Assembly (NCBI GenBank): GCA_949358305.1
Contig: OX442318.1
Coordinates: forward strand, 1-64,000
DNA from: Strigamia acuminata
Lineage: Eukaryota > Arthropoda > Chilopoda > Geophilomorpha > Linotaeniidae
Reading direction: 5' to 3'
Length of the DNA stretch: 64,000 nucleotides
Part shown: in pieces, positions 9,040 to 20,169 of the stretch
Layout of the letters: every line of letters starts with the position of its first letter
Numbering within the stretch: the first letter of the stretch is position 1
Made by a program: the position numbers and the translations under genes
Notes under the pieces: generated by a model
What the model was told of the DNA's origin: nothing
Seen by the model: the letters and a program-made list of their open reading frames with translations, nothing else
The model's database searches: none

Positions 9040-12000
9040 AAACTTAACCCCACGTGCAGTCCACGGCCGTTTGACAAGCTGGAATGCCTAGGAACAAAAA
9101 AAAATAAAAATCACGTCCAAAAACGGCCAAAATCATGAAAAATTATCGACCATAAATCCCCAAGCAACCAACACTCACCATGATGATGTCTCACGTGCTG
9201 TCCACGGCCGTACACGGCCGTTTGGACAGGCTGGAATGCCTAGGAACAAAAAAAAATAAAAATCATGTCAAAAAACGGCCAAAATCATGAAAAATCATCG
9301 ACCATAAATCCCCAAGCAACCAACACTCACCATGATGATGTCTCACGTGCTGTCCACTGCCGTACACAGCCGTTTGGACAGGCTGGAATGCCTAGGAACA
9401 AAAAAAAATAAAAATCACGTCCCAAAACGGCCAAAATCATGAAAAATCATCGACCATAAATCCCCAAGCAACCAACACTCACCATGATGATGTCTCACGT
9501 GCTGTCCACTGCCGTACACGGCCGTTTGGACAAGCTGGAATGCCTGAGAACAAAAAAAAAAAATTAAATCACGTCAAAAAACGGCCAAAATCATGAAAAA
9601 TCATCGACCATAAATCCCCAAGCAACCAACACTCACCATGATGATGTCTCACGTGCTGTCCACTGCCGTACACAGCCGTTTGGACAGGCTGGAATGCCTA
9701 GGAACAAAAAAAAATAAAAATCATGTCAAAAAACGGCCAAAATCATGAAAAATCATCGACCATAAATCCCCAAGCAACCAACACTCACCATGATGATGTC
9801 TCACGTGCTGTCCACTGCCGTACACAGCCGTTTGGACAGGCTGGAATGCCTAGGAACAAAAAAAAATAAAAATCACGTCCCAAAACGGCCAAAATCATGA
9901 AAAATCATCGACCATAAATCCCCAAGCAACCAACACTCACCATGATGATGTCTCACGTGCTGTCCACTGCCGTACACGGCCGTTTGGACAAGCTGGAATG
10001 CCTGAGAACAAAAAAAAAAAATTAAATCACGTCAAAAAACGGCCAAAATCATGAAAAATCATCGACCATAAATCCCCAAGCAACCAACACTCACCATGAT
10101 GATGTCTCACGTGCTGTCCACTGCCGTACACAGCCGTTTGGACAGGCTGGAATGCCTAGGAACAAAAAAAAATAAAAATCATGTCAAAAAACGGCCAAAA
10201 TCATGAAAAATCATCGACCATAAATCCCCAAGCAACCAACACTCACCATGATGATGTCTCACGTGCTGTCCACTGCCGTACACAGCCGTTTGGACAGGCT
10301 GGAATGCCTAGGAACAAAAAAAAATAAAAATCACGTCCCAAAACGGCCAAAATCATGAAAAATCATCGACCATAAATCCCCAAGCAACCAACACTCACCA
10401 TGATGATGTCTCACGTGCTGTCCACTGCCGTACACGGCCGTTTGGACAAGCTGGAATGCCTGAGAACAAAAAAAAAAAATTAAATCACGTCAAAAAACCG
10501 GCCAAAATCATGAAAAATCATCGACCATAAATCCCCAAGCAACCAACACTCACCATGATGATGTCTCACGTGCTGTCCACTGCCGTACACAGCCGTTTGG
10601 ACAGGCTGGAATGCCTAGAAACAAAAAAAAATAAAAATCACGTCCAAAAACGGCCAAAATCATGAAAAATCATCGACCATAAATCCCCAAGCAACCAACA
10701 CTCACCATGATGATGTCTCACGTGCTGTCCACTGCCGTACACGGCCGTTTGGACAAGCTGGAATGCCTGAGAACAAAAAAAAAAAATTAAATCACGTCAA
10801 AAAACGGCCAAAATCATGAAAAATCATCGACCATAAATCCCCAAGCAACCAACACTCACCATGATGATGTCTCACGTGCTGTCCACTGCCGTACACAGCC
10901 GTTTGGACAGGCTGGAATGCCTAGGAACAAAAAAAAATAAAAATCATGTCAAAAAACGGCCAAAATCATGAAAAATCATCGACCATAAATCCCCAAGCAA
11001 CCAACACTCACCATGATGATGTCTCACGTGCTGTCCACTGCCGTACACAGCCGTTTGGACAGGCTGGAATGCCTAGGAACAAAAAAAAATAAAAATCACG
11101 TCCCAAAACGGCCAAAATCATGAAAAATCATCGACCATAAATCCCCAAGCAACCAACACTCACCATGATGATGTCTCACGTGCTGTCCACTGCCGTACAC
11201 GGCCGTTTGGACAAGCTGGAATGCCTGAGAACAAAAAAAAAAAATTAAATCACGTCAAAAAACGGCCAAAATCATGAAAAATCATCGACCATAAATCCCC
11301 AAGCAACCAACACTCACCATGATGATGTCTCACGTGCTGTCCACTGCCGTACACAGCCGTTTGGACAGGCTGGAATGCCTAGAAACAAAAAAAAATAAAA
11401 ATCACGTCCAAAAACGGCCAAAATCATGAAAAATCATCGACCATAAATCCCCAAGCAACCAACACTCACCATGATGATGTCTCACGTGCTGTCCACTGCC
11501 GTACACGGCCGTTTGGACAAGCTGGAATGCCTGAGAACAAAAAAAAAAAATTAAATCACGTCAAAAAACGGCCAAAATCATGAAAAATCATCGACCATAA
11601 ATCCCCAAGCAACCAACACTCACCATGATGATGTCTCACGTGCTGTCCACTGCCGTACACAGCCGTTTGGACAGGCTGGAATGCCTAGGAACAAAAAAAA
11701 ATAAAAATCATGTCAAAAAACGGCCAAAATCATGAAAAATCATTGACCATAAATCCCCAAGCAACCAACACTCACCATGATGATGTCTCACGTGCTGTCC
11801 ACTGCCGTACACGGCCGTTTGGACAAGCTGGAATGCCTGAGAACAAAAAAAAAATTAAATCACGTCAAAAAACGGCCAAAATCATGAAAAATCATCGACC
11901 ATAAATCCCCAAGCAACCAACACTCACCATGATGATGTCTCACGTGCTGTCCACTGCCGTACACGGCCGTTTGGACAAGCTGGAATGCCTAGGAACAAAA

Positions 12001-12150
12001 AAAAATAAAAATCACGTAAAAAAACGGCCAAAATCATGAAAAATTATCGACAAAAAAATCCCCAAGCGACCATCACTCACCATGATGATGTCACACGTGC
12101 TGCCCACGGCCGTACACGGCCGTTTGGACAAGCTGGAATGCCTAGGAAGT
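9040..12150 (-). repeat. 153-bp cassette satellite, 21 units, higher-order structure
   Basis: About 21 monomers related to the 154-bp array. On the minus strand: acceptor GTTCCTAG or GTTCTCAG, 61-nt core GCATTCCAGC to CATCATG, donor GTGAGTGTTGG. Monomer types alternate in a higher-order pattern: type A (CATGTC spacer), B (CACGTCCC spacer), C (CCTGAG, long A run), D (CTAGAA). Units 8-12 and 13-17 both read A-B-C-D-C. In type C the acceptor changes from CTAG to TCAG, keeping AG. Confidence 0.8.
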
Positions 12151-12947
12151 TAGGTTTACAGATTAAGCCTTCGTTCTGACATATAATACACTGTATTATT
12201 TCAAATTGTTATGCTCTCGTGTCACGTATCTTTCTATTGTGACTAGAGATTTTCCTTACCTGCAAATAAAACACCAGCTGTTTAGTTACATTACTCTTCC
12301 TCTTCTCTTTCTACAATTGACACTAAATATGCAGCGAAAAACGAATCCAAAAGATTCTAAGCCATACGACAATACCAATCACTCGTTGGTTCAAATCGTC
12401 CGCCATTTTCCTCCGCAAAAGCTACCGAGTCGTCACGTGACCAAAAACGAAATGGAAAATCAGTTTAGATGAGTTGTCTGACAATTAATTAATTAATTAT
12501 TTCAATTTATTTACACCAAACAGTTTCTTATTAAAACGTTCATTTCCCCGATCCGAAATAATTTTCCTTGGTATCAGAGTAGACAGTTGTATCGGCAATG
12601 GACCCAATCGAACTCCCTGATTGGTCCATTCGAATTTGGCAACAAAGGCTTATTTTTTCCACGCCCTCTTTCCCACCTTATTTTTAGTTTGTCATTCCGT
12701 TTTTTCGTGAAAAAATGTGTATTTATTCGCCCGTTTACCATTAATCCTCATAATTTGAAACAAATCGGCGTTGGGTTGTTTAAGTTAGTGCATTTCGCCC
12801 GCACCGTACACGTGATCAAAACCTCCTCCCCTTCCCTCTTGTGATTGGTTGATTCGAAGTAGAGAGCAGACGATAGTTTGGATTTTCATAGTGTTATGAT
12901 TTTCTTTGCTATTAAAATACTTTGTTATTATATATTTTTATAACAAA
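12151..12947. other. Single-copy region with promoter-like motifs
   Basis: No supported gene; frames of 88 aa (12206-12472) and 85 aa (12587-12844) match nothing I recognise. It contains CCGCCATTTT (12400-12409, the reverse of a YY1 site), GTCACGTGAC (12432-12441, palindromic E-box) and several ATTGG boxes (12603-12850). These are arranged upstream of the 153-bp satellite in minus-strand sense, consistent with a minus-strand promoter. Copy at 29618-30414. Confidence 0.4.
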
Positions 12948-13065
12948 TGGCTTTCATGCTCCAAAACTGCATTTTTGGGACTCCAAAATGCATTTATTTC
13001 TGAAAACAAATGGCTTTCATGCATCAAAACAGCATTTTCAGGGTAGAAAAATGCATTTGTTTATG
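12948..13065. repeat. Imperfect ~70-bp direct duplication
   Basis: Two copies of AACAAATGGCTTTCATGC followed by CATTTTnGGG and AAAATGCATTT. Copy at 30415-30532. Confidence 0.7.
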
Positions 13066-13700
13066 TAAAGAAACATCTTAGGGACATAAAAGCTTCAATT
13101 TCTACTTCCAATATAATTTTGCTCTGGATTCAAAAGAAAGCAAGAACAGCAATTCACATAGTCCTGTGAGTTTCATGGTACAAAAACATACCACAGGAAA
13201 GCCCGAGGGCGGAGAAGGCAAGTGGGTTTTTCAAGCAAAGGGAAAAGGTTTTTAGTCTTAAACTGATGAAGTGGCAGCAAAAATGAGCAGTAAGTGTTGT
13301 AATTTCATAAATTAACCCTCAGAAGGATAACCCTATACCATTTTTGGGACAACACTCTTCTTGAATAGGAAAACGTTTTTTGGTTTAATATAATTAGCAG
13401 AAATTTTCTGGCTTTTTTCACAACAATAATGTTTGTTTCCAAAAAAAATTGAAGTGTTCTGAACATTATTTGTTTATTTATTCACCTTGGAAAATTCGGC
13501 CCCTTAGAAATTCCAGCTTAAATCTAAGTTGGCTTCTCTCAATCTTATAATAGCGCTTCTTCTTAGTGCTTCCAATTGGTATCAGCAGACACTGTATGGC
13601 GCTAGTAGTGCAACACAAAAAATTACAAGGTTCTATTTCTGGCTAAAATATACATTAAAAATAAAATTATTTAGAATAACTTAAACTTTTTCACCTAATA
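13066..13700. other. Spacer, nothing recognised
   Basis: AT-rich, no long frame, no repeat of note. Copy at 30533-31167. Confidence 0.5.
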
Positions 13701-14084
13701 TTAATTTTCTTGGTTAAAAATTAATTTTCTTGGCTTAAAATTAATTTTCTTGACTTAAAATTAATTTTCTTGGCTTAAAATTAATTTTCTTGGCTTAAAA
13801 TTAATTTTCTTGGCTTAAAATTAATTTTCTTGGCTTAAAATTAATTTTCTTGGCTTAAAATTAATTTTCTTTGCTTAAAATTAATTTTCTTGGCTTAAAA
13901 TTAATTTTCTTGGCTTAAAATTAATTTTCTTGGCTTAAAATTAATTTTCTTGGCTTAAAATTAATTTTCTTGGCTTAAAATTAATTTTCTTGGCTTAAAA
14001 TTAATTTTCTTGGCTTAAAATTAATTTTCTTGGCTTAAAATTAATTTTCTTGGCTTAAAATTAATTTTCTTGGCTTAAAATTAA
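13701..14084. repeat. 20-bp satellite (19 units)
   Basis: Nineteen copies of TTAATTTTCTTGGCTTAAAA in direct orientation with only three variant units. No coding potential. Copy at 31168-31551. Confidence 0.95.
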
Positions 14085-14594
14085 CGCCCATTCATGCAAT
14101 GAAAAGTGGTCAAAAAGGGCCAAACGGTCATTTTAAGCCAAAAACATAACAATATAAATTAAAAAAAGAGGAAATAAGCGCAAATAGAAGGCGCCTGGAT
14201 CTCCAAAATGCACGTCAAAATTAAAAACCAATTAAATAAATTAAACAAATAGGATCAGCTAATAAACTAAAAACCTACAAAATCCAGCATCCACCTGAAA
14301 TTGAAAAAACACCTAAAATTCCGTTAAAATTCTCTAAAAATTAGAATAAAATTCTATTTTAATTTCTCTGCAATCTCCCTAAAATTTCCCCAAAATTCTC
14401 CTAAAATGACAAATTTTACTTTTAAAAATTAAACAAACAGAATCAGCTAATAAACGAACAAAAAACTTGCAAAGCCCATCCACCCGAAATTGAAAATACA
14501 TCTAAACTTCCCCTAAAATTGCAAAAAAGTTGCCCAAAAAAAATTCTTTTTTAATTTCCCTGTAATCTCCCTAAATGAAGCCAAAGAGTCAGGA
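14085..14594. other. AT-rich spacer with partial duplication
   Basis: Contains two related stretches (14230-14400 and 14430-14580) sharing AAACAAACAGAATCAGCTAA-like and CATCCACCTGAAATTG-like blocks. No gene. Copy at 31552-32061. Confidence 0.45.
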
Positions 14595-14805
14595 AAAACG
14601 TGCGTTTTGGTCGCCAAAAACGTGCAGTTAAGCAAAAAAAAAATGTATTGCCACCCAAAATGTGCGTTTTGGCCACAAAAAGTGCACCTTACACACCAAA
14701 AAGTGCTCTTCGGACACGAAAAGAACACTTGGCCAACCAAAATGCACAATTTTGCTGCCAAAAAGTGCACTTTGGACAGGGAAAATGCACTTTTTACACG
14801 TATGT
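14595..14805. repeat. Degenerate ~21-bp repeat, AAAAAGTGCAC family
   Basis: About ten diverged units built on AAAAAGTGCACTTTGGNCACC. Frames on both strands run through it because of the repeat; I do not call them genes. It lies directly before the first recognised YR exon and may be intron. Copy at 32062-32272. Confidence 0.6.
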
Positions 14806-14830
14806 GACTAATTTGTACATTTATGCGTAG

Positions 14831-17800
14831 GTCCAATCACTACGGCCATTACGGCCACCCAGGATGAGGTCGGGGAAGACACCATCGAGAACGTCAATGG
14901 GCAGGTGTCTGTAGTTTGGGATGATACCAATTGGGTGCCAGAATGCATGAGGGAATTTTTGGTACCGTCCTTGAACGAAGCCAGGCTGTGCAAATTTGAA
15001 GAATGGGCAGGCTACGACGCAGGACTTGGTCACTCGCAACACACGGCTGAGCAGCACAGGCGGCAAACAAAAGATTTCCTTGTGAAAACATGGGAGAGCA
15101 AGGAAGAAACGTTCCTCCAAGGAACGGAAACCTGGTTCTTGGCGATGTTAAAAGGATTTGCCCCGGGAACAATCGTGAGCTCGTTAAGTTCGATAAAGCA
15201 CTATCTCTTTTACGTTGAACGCTCGCTAAAGAACCCCCCTGGCCCAGCCCGAGACCTCCTTAGGTCGATGACGGGTCAGTTGAAAATGTGGGGAGGCAAT
15301 GTAAAAAAGCTTTGCGCACGCCGCCAAAGAGTGCTAGCTCGTAACGAACGAACAAAACTGCCGTGCAAGAAAGACGGCAAGTCGTTCATTTCCTCGCTGC
15401 ACGTCCGCGAAGTCCACGCCTGGCTGGATCAGCCAAGCTCAATTAAAAACTGGAGCATTAAGGTCGTTCCACATGCCAGAGACGTTCTGGTCACCGAATT
15501 GGTTATGGCAAATGCGGCTCGCCAGGGTTGTGCCACTCAAATGACCCTCGGCGAGTGGCAAAACCGGGTGGTAGTCAGGGATTGCTTGGTGGTTGACGTG
15601 GCGAAAGTAAAAAACGCAGCGCAAAGGGGCGGCGCAGACGTGGTGGTGTCCAAAAGGCTAGAAAGCCGGATCCGAAGCTACATCAGGCACTTTCGGAGCC
15701 GTTGCTTTTTTGGCGAAAACAGTGAGGAACGGCGACGAGACACGTCAACACCTCTGTTTGTCAACTCGGTGGGCAAACAGATGGATAAGTCGATGGCGGC
15801 CAACTGCGTTACAAATGCCTGGAAACGCGCCGGCCTCAAGCCAATGACGGCCACCCTTTATCGAAAGGGCGTCGTTACGGAGGTCCACCATCGGAACTAT
15901 GAAATGGCAGCCGATCTGGCCAATCAAATGGGCCACAATGTGGCAACGGCAGACAAATATTACAGGTTGGCAGGATCTGCACGCCGATCGGTCAAAACTG
16001 TGCGGAGAATTGGAAAACTCATGGGGACCGGTGCACTACTGGATAGCAGCGACGAAGGTAATACACTTAATGCCCAAAATTTTTTTCGCCCCTAAAGCTC
16101 ATTATCCACTTACCATCAAAACAAGACGAACAAGAGAAAGCAGGGCGCGAGTCCGACACATCTGACGCGTCGTCCGAACGCAACGCGTCACATTCGCTAC
16201 CGCCTTCTCGCAGACGAGTACCAGCGTCCACGTCGCGAACCGTCAAACGCACTCGTCAGGCGGGGCCATCTACCTCAGCGCGCCAAAGTGCAGCGTCCGG
16301 TATGCATAAAAAAAAATAATAACAATAAAGCAGTAATGATTAATCAAATTGCACTAAACAGTGGAAGGTGATCGACACCAGTCCGCCACTTCCGACGCAT
16401 CGCCCGAACGCAGCGCATCCCATTCGCAACCGCCCTCTCGCAGACAAGTACCAGCGTCCACGTCGCGAACCGTCAAACGCACTCGTCAGGCGGGGCCATC
16501 TACCTCAGCGCGCCAAAGTGCAGCGTCCGGTATGCATAAAAAAAAATAATAACAATAAAGCAGTAATGATTAATCAAATTGCACTAAACAGTGGAAGGTG
16601 ATCGACACCAGTCCACCACTTCCGACGCATCGCCCGAACGCAGCGCATCCCATTCGCAACCGCCCTCTCGCAGACGAGTACCAGCGTCCACGTCGCGAAC
16701 CGTCAAACGCACTCGTCAGGCGGGGCCATCTACCTCAGCGCGCCAAAGTGCAGCGTCCGGTATGCATAAAAAAAATAATAACAATAAAGCAGTAATGATT
16801 AATCAAATTGCACTAAACAGTGGAAGGTGATCGACACCAGTCCACCACTTCCGACGCATCGCCCGAACGCAGCGCATCCCATTCGCAACCGCTCTCTCGC
16901 AGACGAGTACCAGCGTCCACGTCGCAAACCGTCAAACGCACTCGTCAGGCGGGGCCATCTACCTCAGCGCGCCAAAGTGCAGCGTCCGGTATGCATAAAA
17001 AAAAATAATAACAATAAAGCAGTAATGATTAATCAAATTGTACAAAACAGTGGAAGGTGATCGGCACCAGTCCACCACTTCCGACGCATCGCCCGAACGC
17101 AGCGCATCCCATTCGCAACCGCCCTCTCGCAGGCGAGCATCACCGTCGGCGTCGCTCGGTGCCGCACCACTCAGTTCCCCCAGGTTGTCCAGATGGTCGT
17201 ACTGTCCGGAGGGTTTAATGTCATTGTCACAAATGCAGGAGGCGGTGGAGGCATCCATTGGCTCCCGTTCGCAATTGCCAACCCGGCGACAATCGCTGCC
17301 ATCTGTGTCGCTTGGCGCCGCACCACTCAGTCCAAGCAGTACGGAAGCCTTTGGGTCATTGGCACAAACACGAGAGGCTCGTTCGTCCCTTGCTTCAGAG
17401 CCTGAAGGGACGAGTATGTATTCTGAAAGAGATATTCTAATAATTATTCATTGTTTAATTCTGACAATTAATGCAGACGTCCGGTCAGGCCAGGAGCGGT
17501 TCGAAACAGAGGTGTTCAACGAATCGCCGACCAGACACCAAAAAACAACAAATCGCAGACTCGGTGAACAACTCTTGGTGAAACCCGCTCACCTATTGCT
17601 CACAGCATCCATGTCCATTCCGGATACTAGGGACCGGTCCATCATTCCCACATCTGGTGAGCAAACTGGTATGTCCTCAGACGGAATAAAAACACACACA
17701 CACATTTATTAATTACTTTGTTGTCTGTTTCAAACAGTGCCCATTCCGCTTCTGCCAACCGTTGCCATCCCAGCCCCTCCCCTTGGGATGAACTGGAATG

Positions 17801-18135
17801 GCGTGTTCGCAGCATCGCTTGGTGTCCGCCAACAACCAGGATTGGTTTTGCGTGCTGCGGCACAAAGTAATCGTAGGGTGGTCAAGCCACCTGCGAATCC
17901 CCAACCCAAGATCGGTGCCCGTACGTCATTTACACCGCAGCATGCCAAACTAATCCAGGAGCACCTGCACCGATTTGTAGACAATAATGGAAAGTTTGTG
18001 TCCGATTTGATGCATCAAGCGCTGGAAGAAATTCCCGACCTAAAAGACATAAAGGATGGTTATAGGGCCAAGCAGATCCGAGATAAGGCGAGGGGCCTTC
18101 TAAAAAAAATGTGCATTTTATCGTGCAATGAATAA
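14831..18135 (+). CDS. Multi-exon tyrosine recombinase of the element (copy 1)
   Basis: Predicted site-specific recombinase for integrating or excising element DNA. Proposed exons: 14831-16057, 16126-16299 (or from 16144), 16362-16529, 16592-16759, 16821-16988, 17051-17413, 17477-17668 (or to 17656), 17738-18135; introns are 61-69 nt with GT/AG ends and all are phase 1. The joined frame is ~950 codons; at least one 5' exon is missing because 14831 follows an acceptor (ATGCGTAG). Counting from codon 14905 as residue 1, catalytic candidates are Arg206 (ARQG), Lys236, Arg320 (TLYRKG), His344 (MGHN) and Tyr353 nine residues later. The usual His of HxxR is Thr. A Ser/Arg/Pro-rich linker of repeated exons follows, then a C-terminal domain (17920-18105) with SFTP..HLHRF and QIRDKAR motifs, perhaps DNA-binding. 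Crypton-like YR is the nearest known class; exact family unknown. Confidence 0.8.
16126..17050 (+). repeat. Tandem duplicated 168-nt exons within the YR gene
   Basis: A ~230-bp exon+intron block is repeated: exon bodies at 16126-16299 (diverged), 16362-16529, 16592-16759, 16821-16988, and a fifth fused into the longer exon at 17051. Each internal exon is 168 nt (56 codons), starts with acceptor CACTAAACAG and ends at donor GTATGC. Entry and exit phase are both 1, so any number of these exons can be included or skipped without shifting the frame. They encode a Ser/Arg/Pro-rich linker with RTVKRTRQAG in each. Copy at 33593-34517. Confidence 0.8.
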
Positions 18136-18230
18136 GAAATGTTTTAAAACCAAATCATATTAGAAACCATTATTTTCACTATACTTTCAAGTCTCGCTCG
18201 TCTCGGCATCTCAGGCTTCCTTTCTTTTAG
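18136..18230. other. 3' flank of YR gene
   Basis: Short AT-rich stretch with a CTCGCTCGTCTCGG segment before the hairpin. A weak AATAAG at 18130 could be the polyadenylation signal. Copy at 35603-35697. Confidence 0.4.
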
Positions 18231-18260
18231 GAAATCTCGGTCTTGTTAAACCGAGATTTC
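18231..18260. other. Hairpin at unit boundary (candidate origin)
   Basis: Perfect inverted repeat: 11-nt arms GAAATCTCGGT and ACCGAGATTTC around the 8-nt loop CTTGTTAA. It sits ~95 bp after the YR stop codon and opens the next unit. In elements with HUH Rep proteins the nick site commonly lies in such a stem-loop; the loop does not match the CRESS nonanucleotide, so assignment as origin is inference. Confidence 0.55.
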
Positions 18261-18428
18261 TTCACAGGATTGTAAACGATATTGCAAAAAGAAAAAGTAC
18301 ACTTTACGTCACGAGTCGTAACGACTCATAACGTCGTTGTAACGTTTTCTATTGTATTTCGTTTCACACGTGACAGCTACAAATGTGACAATTCGTCAAC
18401 AAAACGTTTCTTTTTTTTTACTATATAA

Positions 18429-19199
18429 CGAGAAAAAACAGTTTCTCTCAGAAACAGCGTTGTTTAAAAATTTACAAATAACAAATTAACCCAAATAAAA
18501 TTTATTCTTCCTAAAAATTGGTCTTTTTATGCCAAAAACATCTGAAATTACTAAAATCTTGAAAAAATCATCAAAAATGACAATGGCGTAAAAAATACAT
18601 CTAAGATAACTAAAATCGTGCAGAAAGAAACACTGAAAATGACATATTCGTGCATAAGAACGACTAAAATGATTAAATCGTGGCCAAAAAACATCAAAAA
18701 TGACATTTTTGTCTAGAAAAAACATCGGAAATGACTAAAATTGCGCAAAAGTATGTTTTTGGATCGAATCTAAATTTTGGACTCAGTCACGTACAAGATT
18801 GATCTCCAAAAAAAACAGAAAAAAAAAAAAAAAACCTAACCTAACCGAAGTTAAAGTTAGGCCTAACAAAGCCGTTATTCCCGAGTGTAATGGTGCAGTT
18901 ACTCTTAAGTATAAGATAAATCTCTATTTCTCCAGAATAAAAAAAAAGTCCTAAGAATGAAGAAATATGTTTTTCCAGAAAAAGAAATGTTACTTAAGAA
19001 TAAGAAATATGTTACTTAAGAATAAGAAATATGTTTCTTAAGAATAAGAAATATGTTACTTAAGAATAAGAAATATGTTACTTAAGAATAAGAAATATGT
19101 TTCTTAAGAATAACAAACTTAGTTCTTAATAATAAAAAATAATTTTCTCCAGAATTTTATAATTTATTGCTGAAGAATGAGGAACATGTTTCTCCAACC
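18429..19199. other. Copy 2 leader and short repeat
   Basis: As 197-967, with the ~22-bp repeat at 18958-19122 and the internal CCTAACCTAACC at 18835-18846. Confidence 0.6.
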
Positions 19200-19907
19200 C
19201 AAGCAACCATACTCACCATGATGACGTCACACGTGCAGTACACAACCGTACACGGCAGTTTGGGCAAGCTCAAATGCCTAGGAAAAATAAAAAAATCAAA
19301 ACTCGCATTAAAAATCGGCAAAAATCATGAAAAATTATCAACAAAAAAACCCCCAAGCAACCATACTCACCATGATGACGTCACACGTGCAGTACACGGC
19401 CGTACACGGCCGTTTGGGCAAGCTCAAATGCCTAGGAAAAATAAAAAAATCAAAACTCGCATTAAAAATCGGCAAAAATCATGAAAAATTATCAACAAAA
19501 AAACCCCCAAGCAACCATACTCACCATGATGACGTCACACGTGCAGTACACGGCCGTACACGGCCGTTTGGGCAAGCTCAAATGCCTAGGAAAAATAAAA
19601 AAATCAAAACTCGCATTAAAAATCGGCAAAAATCATGAAAAATTATCAACAAAAAAATCCCCAAGCAACCATACTCACCATGATGACGTCACACGTGCAG
19701 TACACGGCCGTACACGGCCGTTTGGGCAAGCTCAAATGCCTAGGAAAAATAAAAAAATCAAAACTCGCATTAAAAATCGGCAAAAATCATGAAAAATTAT
19801 CAACAAAAAAATCCCCAAGCAACCATACTCACCATGATGACGTCACACGTGCAGTACACGGCCGTACGGCCGTTTGGGCAAGCTCAAATGCCTAGGAAAA
19901 ATAAGAA
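19200..19907 (-). repeat. 154-bp cassette array, copy 2 (five units)
   Basis: Same five monomers as 968-1675 with the same terminal short variant. Confidence 0.7.
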
Positions 19908-20169
19908 AAATAAATAAATTCTAACCAAACACTCCTTTGCTAAATTCTGCCAACAGAGTTCACTGCCACTCCAGATTCAAGTTCAAACTTGAACCCAAGT
20001 ATATATCCTAAACTTCTAAACATCTAATCTCCTACTAAAACTAAAGTAACACAAGACCAAGAACAACAGGTAAACAAACCCAAATGCTTTTATCACACAA
20101 TGGAAACAAAAATGCCCGTTTTTCATCCAAAAAACTGTTAAAAACATCCAAAAATTGAATACCGAAACT

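Larger units (their letters stand above)
1..18232. mobile_element. Rep + tyrosine recombinase element, tandem copy 1
   Basis: The sequence from position 1 recurs from 18233 and again from 35700, in the same orientation and without intervening DNA. This copy starts two bases inside the left arm of the hairpin that opens the unit, so more copies may lie left of the window. It carries, in order: hairpin remnant, AT-rich leader, minus-strand mini-exon arrays, Rep (3668-4927), more arrays, a long 153-bp satellite, a 20-bp satellite and the spliced YR gene (14831-18135). No reverse transcriptase, transposase of DDE type, DNA polymerase B or capsid-like gene is visible. The gene content resembles no element class I can name; it is YR-bearing like Cryptons but with a CRESS-type Rep. 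The boundaries are arbitrary because the repeat is head-to-tail. Confidence 0.9.

Noticed and set aside
12569-12579. TGGTATCAGAG resembling a tRNA primer-binding site of LTR retrotransposons
   Set aside because: No LTR pair, polypurine tract, reverse transcriptase or integrase nearby; the match is short and fits plant-type initiator tRNA better than animal.
18231-18260. Helitron 3' hairpin
   Set aside because: No CTRR terminus following the hairpin, and the Rep is a small CRESS-type protein with SF3 helicase, not a RepHel with SF1 helicase.
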